From NCBI RefSeq assembly GCF_950295315.1, contig NC_080177.1:75403786-75467785 (forward strand): a stretch of DNA of 64,000 nucleotides. Direction: 5' to 3'. The notes beneath the pieces were generated by a model. It searched no databases and was not told the origin of the DNA. It saw only the letters and a program-made list of their open reading frames with translations. The DNA is from Erinaceus europaeus (Eukaryota; Chordata; Mammalia; Eulipotyphla; Erinaceidae). The translations under genes and the position numbers were made by a program. Of this stretch, positions 1 through 12,500 are shown piece after piece (position 1 is the first letter of the stretch; every line of letters begins with the position of its first letter).

Positions 1-30
1 AAGGAAGGAAGGAAGGAAGGAAGGAAGGAA
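1..30. repeat. (AAGG)n microsatellite
   Basis: Seven and a half perfect AAGG units at the window edge; the true extent continues upstream. Confidence 0.95.
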
Positions 31-32
31 AG

Positions 33-180
33 CAAACTGTAAGACTTGTGAGAACTCTTGGTGGTGATCGTTGGGAGCTGGGAGCGTGGGGTGCAGAGCT
101 TTGATGGTGGGTATGGTGTGGAGTTGTACACTGTTACCTTACGGTCTTGTAACCTACTGTTCATCACAAATAAAAAATGC
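33..180 (+). mobile_element. L1 3' end fragment
   Basis: Contains gatggtgggtatggtgtgga, ttaccttacggtcttgtaa and a terminal AATAAAAAA, the same layout as the other plus-strand L1 3' ends in this window (for example near 13 kb). Confidence 0.6.
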
Positions 181-210
181 AGAACAATGCCTGCAATAGT
201 GTTCCTTTGG

Positions 211-215
<5 letters not shown>

Positions 216-260
<45 letters not shown>
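216..260. repeat. (CA)n microsatellite
   Basis: About 22 uninterrupted CA units. Confidence 0.95.
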
Positions 261-263
<3 letters not shown>

Positions 264-1249
264 TAAAGATACATGTATCTATATTTATATATCTGCCCTC
301 TGCATTTTCTCTGAGTTACATAAAGGTCATCATGAGCTTCACCTTGTATTTAAGCAGCAACATGAAATTGCTATGGACGGGCTAATGGAGGATCCATGGG
401 GGAGGTTTCCTGTCGGAACTGTCTGCTGCTGCAGCTGTTTCTTCTGGCCTAGCCAGGAAGGTGGGGGGAATCTGAGGCCAATCCTGACAACTGGAATTCA
501 GGGGTCGGGTGGCTTCTACTGCCATAGCTTTGGACTATAGAACCACGGTAGGTCTTTTTGTTATGATCAGTTTGGGGGAAAAAATAATAATCCTATAGAA
601 GAAATAACTGAATCATGGCTCCAGAAGAACTCAGCCTTGCCATGCTCGCTTGTCAACAGAAATAGTGGAGACTGCTGTCTTCCAAACTGCTTATGGAGGC
701 AGCTGGTTAGCGGGTGCCAAGTCACTTATGACACACTGTGGTTGCAAGAGTTTTTTTTTTTTTTTTTAATTTTTTTTATCTCTATTTCCTGCAGTTCAAG
801 AAAGTCCATTTGATGGGGGTGGGGGGGGAGATGGATTTGGTGTTGAGTGACAGTTAATATAGTCACTGTGCTGGAAGTTGAACTTTATCTTCCTTTTGAA
901 TTCAAATATTTGACTATGTGAGACAGGAAGCTTTTTTTTTATCCATGACTCTACTTTAGCAAAGTCATATCTGTTTCTGACTTACTTTGGGTAAACCAGT
1001 GTTTTTAAGAGTCAGGGTGCTGGCGTCTGAGGACTCTGTAATATGACTAAGGTCAGCTGGGCTTGAACCTGTTAAACTTTCTCATCTGGTGACTCATAAA
1101 GTGATTGTTCATATAATAATAGCATCCCCCCAAAGTTAAAGGGAACACTGGTTCTTAATACTTTCAAGTGAAATTGATATAGTTTTAGTGGGTTTACTTT
1201 AATCTCATATTTCTTTTTATACAAAGGGCTGCAATAAAAAAATAATGTA
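261..1249. other. Intronic sequence, no feature recognised
   Basis: Apart from a poly-T stretch at 752-768 I see no repeat family, splice-bounded exon or RNA gene here. Confidence 0.5.
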
Positions 1250-1480
1250 TTTTTGGTTCAAGCCCCCAGCTCCCCACCTGCAGGGGAGTCGCTTCACAGG
1301 CGGTGAAGCAGGTCTGCAGGTGTCTGTCTTTCTCTCCCCCTCTCTGTCTTCCTCTCCTCTTTCCATTTCTCTCTGTCCTATCCAACAACGACGACATCAA
1401 CAACAATAATAACTACAACAACAATAAAAACAATAAGGGCAACAAAAAGGAAATAAATAAATATTAAAAAAGCTTTAAAA
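1250..1480 (+). mobile_element. SINE type A, 5'-truncated
   Basis: Begins at the B box (gttcaagcccccagc), then the body gtgaagcaggtctgcaggtg and a CAACAACAATAA-rich tail. The head with the A box is missing. Confidence 0.85.
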
Positions 1481-1583
1481 ATATTGTATTTTAAGCGATA
1501 CGTAAATTAGTTTTTAAACACATTTTATCTTCAAATCCTGAATTACCTAATTTCTTTAGTTTGATTAAGAATTTTGTCGAAGG

Positions 1584-1878
1584 GGCTGGTTAGTGGTGCA
1601 CCTGGCTAAGCACACATAGTATTAAGTGCAAGGACCTGGGTTTGAGTCCCCGCTCCCTACCTGCAGGGGGGATGCTTCAGAAGTGGTGAAACAGGTCAGC
1701 AAGTGTCTCTCTCTCTCCATTTCTTATCTCCCCCTCCCCTGTCAGTTTCTCTCAGTCATATCTAATTACATAGAAAAAATGGACACCAGGAGCTGTGGAT
1801 TTATAGTGCCAGAACTGAGCACTAGTGATAAATCTAGAGGCAAAAAAAAAAAAAAAAGAAAAAAGAAAAAAAAAAGGG
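1584..1878 (+). mobile_element. SINE type C
   Basis: Head ggggctggttagtggtgcac, B box gggtttgagtcccc, and a 3' segment aggagctgtggatttatag ending in an A/G-rich tail. Confidence 0.85.
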
Positions 1879-2059
1879 GGGGAGGAACTTTTGTTGAGAT
1901 GTTTTGGACTCTCTATTTAATCTTACATATGCATGTAGTTTGTAGCCTAAAAAGGAAGGCCCAGGAACAAAATAGTTTTCTGTTCATTATGGAAAGTTCC
2001 GAGTTAAGAAAAAAACACTTTAGTGTGAGAAAGTACTTTTTCTGCGACTGGTTTCTTTC

Positions 2060-2212
2060 TTATTTATTTGTTTTTATTTTAATGCAGGAGATACAAACAC
2101 CAGAGCACTGCTTAACTCTGATTTATGGTGGTCCTGGGGACTGAACTTGAGACCTAAGAGCCTCAGGCTGGACATCTGTTACATAACTATTATGCTGTCT
2201 TCTCAAACCTGA
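2060..2212 (-). mobile_element. SINE type D
   Basis: Reverse-strand copy: ccagagcactgcttaactct, gggactgaacttgagacc and cataactattatgctgtc. Confidence 0.8.
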
Positions 2213-2534
2213 AAGAATTTTTCTTAGGCTGGTGTTTTGCCTCAGCCTGAGAAATGAAACTGGTCCTTGTGAATTTGGAGTGGGGAGTACGTTAGTGACT
2301 AGTAGGGTACTTTGTACTTTTATTGTAATTGGGCTTGTATAAGGTGAATTTATTATTCCAATATAAGGAAAATAAAGCTATTATAAAGGTCACTCCAAAA
2401 TGATATCTAGAGCTAAACAAATTATTTCTAGTTTTGGATCAACTTTTATATAATAGTTACTAAGTTAAAATATTAAAGGTATGAAATGAGGTATAGAATG
2501 AGGGCAAGGTATGAAATGAAAGGTGTAAATGAAG
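2213..2534. other. Intronic sequence, nothing recognised
   Basis: AT-rich; no repeat or gene feature seen. Confidence 0.4.
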
Positions 2535-2535
2535 T

Positions 2536-2708
2536 GGGGTCCAAGAGGTGGCACAGTGGCTAAAGCACTGGACTCAAGTATGAGGTCCTAAGTTCAATCT
2601 CGGGCAGCACATGTACCAGAGTGATAGCTGGTTCTTTTTCTCCTATCTTCTTCACGAATAACTAAATAAAATCTCAGTAAAAAAAAAAATAATAATAATA
2701 ATAAAAAA
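2536..2708 (+). mobile_element. SINE type E
   Basis: ccaagaggtggcacagtggc head, gttcaatctcgggcagcaca, and an A-rich AATAATAAT tail; it ends about 75 bp before the exon at 2783. Confidence 0.85.
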
Positions 2709-2782
2709 ACCAAGAGCTAGCAACTGTTTTACCAGTGACCTAAAAAAGCAAGTTTATTGTTTTCTTTTAATTTGCTTTGTAG

Positions 2783-2915
2783 AATACTACATGGAATTCC
2801 GGTTACGAATGCCACTCAAGAGGACATCGGCATGCTTCCAGGAGCGTCATGCAAGGTGGCAGAAGGAAGCAGACAGCTCGCCGACAAGCCACAACTAGAA
2901 CTCTTGGGAGAGGAA
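2783..2915 (+). CDS. TTC6: TTC6 exon 1 of window (N-terminal region)
   Basis: The acceptor is a T-rich tract ending in gctttgtag and the donor is gaggaa|gtaaga. The 133-bp exon starts on the third base of a codon and ends on a codon boundary. It encodes 44 full residues (ILHGIPVTN... to ...LELLGEE) with no TPR motif. Support is splice sites, an open frame and phase match to the next exon, so it is less secure than the TPR exons. At least one upstream coding exon must exist. Confidence 0.6.
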
Positions 2916-3225
2916 GTAAGAACTTCCTTTATTTTAGGTTTTCTCTCCCTCACAGGCTCTCAGACTTTTTGTTATAGGACCCTTTTCATTCTTAAAAATT
3001 ACTGAGAACTTTCACGATTGATAATTTAGGCAGACTAAATCTATTTACATTTACAATGTCAGAAATTGAAACATGAAGTGCTGTTTTTTCATTTTTTATT
3101 TGTGATAAGTAGTGTGTTATAATATTTTAAGATCTCAGTGTATACACCACACACACCACCAAAGTTCTGTGACCTGCCATCTCCCAAAGATAACCAACCT
3201 CATTCTCACAAGTCTTACAGTTTTC

Positions 3226-3263
<38 letters not shown>

Positions 3264-6200
3264 TCTCTCTGTGTGTTTTCCGAGTTCATGTGTATCAGTT
3301 CTCTGGATTCCACATCTGAGTAAAAGCATCTGGTAGTTATCTTTCATCTCTTTACTTACTTAGCTAAGCATAATCACCTCCAATTCCATCTACTGTGTCC
3401 CAAAGGACACAATACCATCTTTTTGATGGCAGAGTACTATTCCATGGAATATGTACCCCACAACTTCTTTAGCCAGTCACCTGTTAATGGGCATTAAGCT
3501 GCTTCCACTCTTTGACTATTGTGAATAATGCAGCTGTGAACATAGGTATCCATATGTTCCTATGAATTAGTGTGTCCTTTGGATAAATGAAATTCTATTT
3601 TTTATTGATTAAAAATAACAGAAGTAGAGTTCAGTATAATAAGAATGCATTTGTATGAAAAATATTTTTGAAATAAATGGTCTCAAGTGAAACTGATTAG
3701 TTTTTTTTTTTTGCTTTCAAGTATTTCTAAAAATTTTCTTTTCCAAAAGAAGTGAAAGAAAATTACTGAATGGTTTTGCTCATATGTGGGATATAGATAA
3801 TTAAAGCATATGAGCTGGCAATAAAAAAATAACAGCCAAGCTATTTCATAGACTCTATGATGGTTTCCATAGGGGTGAGACACAGATTGGTGGTGGGTAT
3901 GGTGTGAAACTATTTCTTTGTAATCTTACAATTTTGTAAAGCATTAAGTCACTAGTTAAAATATCGAAGTGTCACTAGGAAAAGGTAGAAACAGGCTGGG
4001 GGGTATGGATCGACTTGCTAACACCCATGTCCAGCAGAGAAGCAATTACAGAAGCAAGAACTCCCACCTTCTGCACCCCCAAAACAATTTTGCTTCATAC
4101 TCCCAGAGGGGTAAATGTTAGGGAAAGATGATCAGAGAACTCTGAACTCCAATGGTCTTATGGTCTCTAGTTATATGGATAGACTACACATCATTTACTG
4201 CTCTGCTTCTCTGTTCATGGGTATTACACTGTCTTTTGCTTTTTGCTATTTTAGACACTATGTGAGCATCCTTTCATATCTTTGCATGCACACCCATAAG
4301 AATTCCCTTTGAATTTGTACCTGAAGAAGAAATAGCTGGATCACATATCTTGTGCATTTTCTGTTCTATTAAACATGGCTAATTTTTCTCCAGTGTGGGC
4401 TTACTAATTTCTCTATATCCTTAGGGTCACTTGGAATTGTAACTTAAGATTTTTTTGTTAAAATGATAGGTATAAAGAAACTTCCCCCTAATGCCCCCAG
4501 ACCAGTCACCTCTTTCTTGACAACTAGAAACAATTTTGACAGGAACTATAGATTTTTACCCCTGGGGCTGTTTGTTAGCTTCTCAGTGTCTTCTGTGTTA
4601 TTTTCAAAGGTATGTGCTTATCCAGGATTTACAAAGTTGTTTTGGAATCCAACTGCACCCAAATTTTCTGTTCCAGTATCTGTCATGAAGGAAACTCTAT
4701 ATCCCAAATACGAGGTAACACGTTGAATGACTTTCTTTTTCATTGTTGTTTAATGATTGCATTGGGCAATTGTGATACTAGCTTTTACTGGACAGTTGTT
4801 ACACAAATTGTCAGCGAATTATTGATAAATCTAGTAATGATAGGATGTATGGGGCTGGATGGTGATGGATCAGCAGAGCACACACTTTACCATGTGTGAG
4901 GGCCCTGGTGTAGCCACCTGTGGTGAGGTGGGGGGATGTATCATAAGTGGTGAGGCAGTAATGCAGTCATCTCCCTCTTTATGTGTCTATATTATTTCCT
5001 TTTAATTTTTAAAACTTACTTATTTACTTATTTATTTTCCCTTTTTGTTGCCCATGTTATTATTGTTGTTGTTATTGATGTTGTCGTTGTTAGACAGGAC
5101 AGAGAGAAATGGAGGCAGGAGGGGAAGGCAGAGAGGAGGAGAGAAAGACAGACACCTGCAGACCTGCTTCACCGCCTGTGAAGAGACTCCCCTGCAGGTG
5201 GGGAGTCGGTGCTCGAACCAGGATCCTTATGCTGGTCCTTGCACTTTGCACCAAGTATGTTTAACCTGTTGTGCTACCGCCGGAATCCCTCCTTTTAATT
5301 TTTTATTGCCAACAGGGTTATTGCTGGGGCACTGCACCTGTGTGAAAAAGTCAACCCTTCCTGGAGAACAATTTCTTCTTTATTTTCTTTCTCTCTCTCT
5401 CTCTCTTTCTTTCTTCCTTCCTTCCTTCCTTCCTTTCTTTCTCCCTTCCTTCCTTCCTTCCTTCCTTTTTTTATTAGCTAGGATAGAGAGAATTTGAGAG
5501 GGGAGTAGGAAACAAAAGAGGGAGATACAAAGAGATACCTGCAGACCCGCTTCACTGCTGTGGGTAGGGCAGCAGTAGCTGGAGCCTGGGTCCTTGCACA
5601 TGGTGATGTTTACACCACTGCCCACCCCACTCCCTTTATCATTCTTTGTCTCTCAATCTTTTGAAAAGAACTCTACTGGGAAATTAAGAGACTGATGAAC
5701 TTTTTAAGGGGTAGGGGTAGATAGCATAATGGTTATGCAAAGAGATTTTCATGCCTGAGTCTCCAAAAAGAACTCCAGTGGGGACAGTGGAGTCATGCAG
5801 GCACTGAGCCCAGTGATCACTGCAATGGCAAGATAAATAAATAAGATATACTATACAAATTATAATATGTGTATAAGAGATAAGTAACATTGTCATGTAT
5901 GTACATATACAATATATTTCAAACTCTAGACTTGTGCATCATAAACTTTAAATTTGTGCCTAATTATGTACACAGACATATGTACACTATTTACATATTC
6001 CTGAACAATAATATACTTATCCATGTCACTTTAGTCAGTCAAGAAAAGTATCTTATTTTCCTTTTTGAAAATATATTTTATTTGCTGGAGCTCTGAAGCT
6101 ATAAAATGCCTTCAGTTGTCGACAAGATACTTATGTATTTTTCTTTGCTTTATAAAGTCAATATTGGGGCTGGGAGATAGCTTCCTTGGGAGGAGAAGCA

Positions 6201-7647
6201 CCATGCTGCGTGGGCCTGGGTTTGAGCCCTAGGGCCGGCCATACGGCAGCCCTCACATCTGAGGAGAGCTCTAGTGCTGTAGTGTCTCTCACTCTGTCTC
6301 TCCCCATCCAAAAGAAAACAAACATGCGTGGAATTAATATATGTGGTAGATCCCAGCATCACACATGTCAAAAGTCCATTTTAAATTTAATGTTTAAAAT
6401 GTTCACACTGTTAACACAGTTTTTACTCTTCCTCCTTCCCCTAAAGAGTGTTTGCTCGCTCGTATTTTGAGTTACACTTCTTATTTTCAAAATTAAATGA
6501 ATAAAAAAAGAATCCCCAAATTATCTTGTATTCTCTTTCACAGCAATTGCTGCCAGCTTTTTGATCTATTTCCTTTCATTCAAAATTCTTCCTTCTTCTT
6601 CCTCCCATTTCTTCCTTTATATACTTTCTTCTTAAAACAATTTTGCCATAAGCATCAAGGTTTATATCTTGAAAATCATCTTTAGGATTATCCTTTCCAC
6701 ATAGCACTTAAGTCAACTTACTCAAGTACAGTAAATAAAAAATAAAAAAGCTTTGTGAGGCTTTGGCCGGGGGTTTAAACAAAGAGAGGCTTATTATATT
6801 GTGGATTATTTAGGTCCAGCAGAAACAGGCAAAGGGTCAAATATTGACTAGTCATGATGACCAAGAACCATGAGTCCATAGATAGGCTAGTTATCAGAGC
6901 TCAGCTACACGTGTTCAGGTCCCTGGGGACGAGGGCAGGCTAGAGCAGAAGGAACAGAGAGCACAGGAACAGAGAAGGTTTCCACCAGATACTTGCTTCA
7001 AAAACTTTCCACACACCCACAATCCCTTGTGGGTTTGTGTCTAGTCCCTTTTAAGGGACTAGACACAAACCTCAGCCTAATTACATTCATATCCCAACAC
7101 TAAAGCACATATATTACAAAAGAGGAAAGCAAAAAAAAAAAAAAAACAAACAATGCTTAAGAAATCATGGGCTAGAATGATAAAAGGTAGAAACAAAATG
7201 AAGTCAGAGACAAGATTAAATCAAAGAAATTCTGTGTGTAGATTCTCTGGTGTCTCCTGAAATTAAGGCAGAGGTGGGGTCGTGTTCACATTCCACCGAC
7301 TGGTGCAGCATCTTTAGAATGTTAATAATAAGACACCTCTGGGGGCCGGGTGGTGGCACACATGGTTGAGCGCACATGTTGTAATGCACAAGGACCTGAG
7401 TTCGAGCCCCCGGTCCCCACCAGCAGCGGGCGAGCTTTTGTGAGTAGCAGGGTTGCAGGTGTCTCTCTGTCTCTCTCCCTCTCTGTCTCCCCCTACTCTC
7501 TTGATTTCTGGCTGTCTCTATCCAATAAATAAAGATAATAAAAAAGTCTTTAAAAATAAAACATCTTTGCATTGTCCTTGATCATGATGTGTTATTCTTA
7601 GGTGTGTTATCTTTCAATATGATGTTTAACTATTTAAAACATTAGTG

Positions 7648-7694
<47 letters not shown>

Positions 7695-9490
7695 AGTTTT
7701 TTCCTTTTTTTTTTGGACTCTGTTATCAGGGTTTTGTCTCATAAAATTAAGTGGGTAGGATTTAATGTTTAATATTCTGGAACTGGTATAGCATAGTAAT
7801 AATCTTGAACATTTGGAAGACTCACAGGGAATATCTGAGTCATCTCAGAAGGCAATTGATAATGTTTTTCCTTTCCTAAATTTCAGGTTATGTCTACTTT
7901 TTATTTTTTAGTATGATCATGTATATTCTTTCAGAAATCTATTCAGTTGAAAAATTTAAATTATATGAGGAGTTACTCTCTATATATCTATATGTATATT
8001 ACAATTATTATCTTGACTTCTTTTAAAGTTTTTTTAAAACTTATCTTTATTTATTTATTGGATAGAGACAGCCGGAAATTGAGAGGGAAGGGGTGATAGA
8101 GGGGAGAGAGAGGAGAGACGCCTGCAACACTGCTTCACTGCTTGTGCAGTTTTCCCACTGCAGGTGGAGGACTGGGGGTTCAAACCTGCGTCTTTGTGCA
8201 TTGTATCATGTGCTCTTAACCAGGTGTGCCACCACCCACTCCCTCTAGGCTTCATTTCTAATGTATTCTTTCTTGCAGCACTGCTCAGTTCTGACTTGTG
8301 GTGATGTGAGGGACTGTATTTGGATGTTGACTCCTCAGACATAAAAGCTTTTTGTGTAACTGTTGTGCTGTCTCTTTGGTCCTGTTGTATCATTTCTGAT
8401 AATAGTCTTGAGATTTATTTCTTATATATGTATATATGTTATAAATTAATTCACCTTCTTTGTATTTTTCCTTTCTTTTCAACTGCAAATGTTTTCATCT
8501 CTTTTTAATCAGACTACTATTTTCACACAAGAAAATAATCACCCCTTTAGTTTCTTGTGCAAGGTTTCTGATATGTGATCCTTTTCCGTATCAGGTGTCA
8601 TGCTCAGTTAACGAGACAGAAGAGCTCAATCCGCTATCACTGATAAAAAACAAACAAAACAAAACAAACAAACACCTTTAGATTGATCACTAAATTGTTC
8701 CTTAAAATTTTTGTTACTTTTGTTTTTGACAATCTTGACTATTGGTTCCCTGTTTTCCACAAAACGTTGTCATTCAGTTTGGCCATTTTAGTAATTATCT
8801 GTGTTGATGATGCTGTCTTTATTTTTTCTCTGCCCCATAAAAACTGGGGCCTTGTGCATGCATGGTTTAACTGCTGCCATACTGACTTCTTTTCATTAAA
8901 ATAGATAGATAGATCGGTAGGTAGGTAGGTAGATAGATAGACAGATAGATAGATAGATAGATGAAGGGAGAAACACTACAGGACTGGACTGTCCCCTAGT
9001 GTCATGACATTACCATGTGCTGCTGTGTGTTAGGACCTGAACCTGAGCCATGTGCATGGCAAGGCATTGCACCCTACCTAGTAAGCCTTCTCTGACACAG
9101 TTGCCTTTTTATTTGAGTACAGAGCTTTCTCTCCTTCTCTCTCCCTCTCTTTAATTTTTTATTATCTTTAATTTATTATTATTATTAACATTTATTTATT
9201 TCCTTTTCTTGCCCTTGTTGTTTTATTGTTGTTGATGTCACCTGCAGACCTGCTTCACTGCTTCCACAATGGTTATGCTAAAACACTTTCACTCCTGAGG
9301 CATCTAAGAACCTTGGTTTAACCCCCAGCATCACCTTAAACCAGAGTCAAGATGCACTCTGATGAAAAAAATGGGGGAGGGCAGGAGTAGATAGCATAAT
9401 GGTCATGCAAAAAGACTCATCTAAGGCTCCAAAGTCTCAGGTTCAATCCCTCACACCACCATAAACCAGAGCTGAGCAGTGCTCTGGCAA

Positions 9491-9526
<36 letters not shown>

Positions 9527-12500
9527 ATGAGAGGAGAGAGAGAGAGAGAGAGCCTCTTACTGTACTGCTTCATCATTTGTGAAGCTCCCCTGTCCTGGTG
9601 GAGACCAAGAACTTGAACCTGAGGCCTGACACATGGCAGTGCATGTGTTCTGTTTGGTTGCGCCACCTCCAGGCCCTTGTGAATTTTCTTCTGTGTAAGC
9701 CTTTTTATTTTATTTTATACAATTTTAGTTATTATGTGCTTGTCTGTATTTCTGTTGCAGTTTTTCATCATCTTTTGATACACTATTTCTCTTCCTCCTC
9801 CTCTTCCTCCTCCACTACCTCCTCCTCCTCTCCCTTCTCCTCCTCCTCCCCAGCCACAGTGTTGAACTTGTTTGATTTCAGTGCTTTGGGACACGTCTCA
9901 TTAAGAGAGACAATAAAGCAACACAGATTCCTCCTATACCATTGTGCACCTTCTTTGTGACTTCAGAATGCTTATTATTTATTTATTGATTTTTATTTAT
10001 TCATGAGAAAGGAGGAGAGAGAGAAAGAACCAGACATCACTCTGGTACATGTGCCCCCGGGGATTGAACTGGGGACCTCATGCTTGAGAATCCAATGCTT
10101 TACCACTGTGCCACCTCCTGAACCACCAGAATGCTTACTTGTGTTTGGTGTCCGTCACATTCTCACAACTTATCCAGATGACAAGTTGTTCTTAATACTG
10201 ATGTAGATGTACTAATGCCTGTAGATTCAGCACTAACCTATGAGATAAGAGGATTAGTGACTAATCCTAAGAGTAACTATGTCAGAAATAATGCAGGCGT
10301 ATCTGTTTGGCAAAAGGCCCATGCTGAAGTCAGACTGTGGGCTATGGTTACATCCAAACGTTGGTTGTTGATGTATCTCTTGTATTTGTTTTCTGCTGTT
10401 ATAGCTTCCTCATGTTTCTGGCTTGGTAGTCTTGTGGTACAATGATATATCCATGTTTGAAAATATTCAATAGTATAATTCATAACAGTTATTGTTTTAT
10501 CACAGACTGTTCAAACAAGCAAAATTTTTCGTGAGAAATTTCTGTTTGAAAGCAAGGAGAATGTTATTTCTTTATATCAATGCAGGATCAATTCAAAGGT
10601 ATGTATACTTCCATTCTGAATTCTGTATTGGTTGCTTTACCGGCCACAGTGCCTATATTATTTATAGTTACTCCAGAAATTATTTCCTGGCACAGTGAGA
10701 CTCAGTACTCGTTTTGTTTGCTTGTTTACTTACTTATTTATTTATTTATTTTTGCCACCATGGCTATTGTTGGGGCTCAGTGCTGGCATCAAGAATTCAC
10801 CTTTCCTGACAGCAATTTTTCCCTCCCCCTCTTTCTTTTTCTATTAGAGAGGACAAAGAGAAATTGAGAGGGGAGGAGGAGACAGAGAGGGAGAGAGATA
10901 GAGAGACACCTGCAGGACTTGCTTCATCCCTTGAGAAGCTTTCTTCCTGCACGAGGTGGAGTAATGAAAATTGAATTGAAACAATCCTTTTTTTTTTTTC
11001 CACCAAGGTTATCGCTGCGACTTGGTCCCTGCACAACCAGTCCCACTGGTCCTAATGGCCATTTCCCTCTTTTATTTGATTAAAGAGGGCGAGACAGAGA
11101 AAGAAAGGGAGAAGGGGGGGGGCAAGATGGAAATAGAGACATCTGTAGCATTGCTTCACCACTCATAAAGCTCCCCCTCTACAGGTGGGGGAGGGGGCCA
11201 AAAACTGGAACCTAGATCATTGTGCATGGCAGTATGTGCTGTCAGCTAAGTATACCACCACCTGGCCCTAATAATCTGTTTCTGAATCCTAGAAATTACC
11301 CATTTTACTTGGCAATTAAAAAATCGATGGAGTAGCTTTGCATACAAAAGCTTAAAAGTCGACAGACATAGATAGTAACAACAGTTACATAAATTAAAAA
11401 GTAACTTCACTGTGCCTGTACTGAGAGGAGCCGATGACGCGGGGATGGTGTTGAGAGAGAGGAGGCATTGCTGGCGCAGAACAGCTCCAGGGCTTAGGAG
11501 AAGTGGCATGTTTGTGTACAGCAAGTGCTGAGCGGCCAGCTGCCTGGGGCCTCATCCCTGGCATCCTGGGCGCCTCCTACCTGATGCTGACCTCACCTTG
11601 TGGTTCAGCATGGCCATATCTCCTTCTGCTGTTCCTTCTTGAAGTAGCAAACTCCCTGAATCATGTCCTGGGTGGGGGTGGGGGCAGGGGGCAGGGGGCA
11701 TGATAATGACTGTCGTACCCATGTGCATCAGTCTGCCTGGGGCCACCACCTCCTACCTGATGCCAGTGGATGTGGGTGCATTCTTTCCCTTGTGATAGAA
11801 AAGCTGCAGGAAATGCCCCCTCCCTCCCACCCGAGTCTAGAGAAGCCACATGTGGGGTTTTCTCACTAGTCCAAGCTGAAGTCCTTTGGCTGTCATAGAA
11901 TCAGAACAGTACGCAGACTCCTGAGAAAGGCCCCCCTCTCCGAGTGGGTCAGCTTCACCACCTGCCAGGGGACCACTGGAGGAAGGCACAGAGGTGTGCT
12001 CGGTGTACCTTGCACACATGGATGTTGAAGGATGAAGGGCCTATAGGTGGAGCTGTGCAGCCTGCCTCAGCTCCTCTTAGCTCAAGTACTGAAGAACCAG
12101 GTGGGAAGAGGCCACCCAGTCCACCATCTTGTTGGCAATCTCAGCAGCATAAAGAAGGACACTAGAGAGTCAGGCTGTGTCTCAGACTGGATACCAAGTG
12201 GGCCTGCTCCAGGGAGGCTGCACCCGTGGGATACAGGCCTTGAAGCTGTGGGTGGGCCAGGGAGAAGTGGTCCAGTGCCCTGCCCAGTTCTACCAGTGCC
12301 ACTAACTGCCCTCTGCTGCAACTGGGAACCTGGGATGAGTGACTCCTTGCCTGAGTGCTGAAGCATCTTCCTTCAAATACAGAATAATTTCTCTGTCCTG
12401 TCAAATATACTAGAAAGAAAAGGGGGAGGGGAGAAAAAAAGAAAAAAAATGGCCACCGTGAGTGGTGGATTACTTGTAGTGTTGGCACCAAGCCCCAGTG

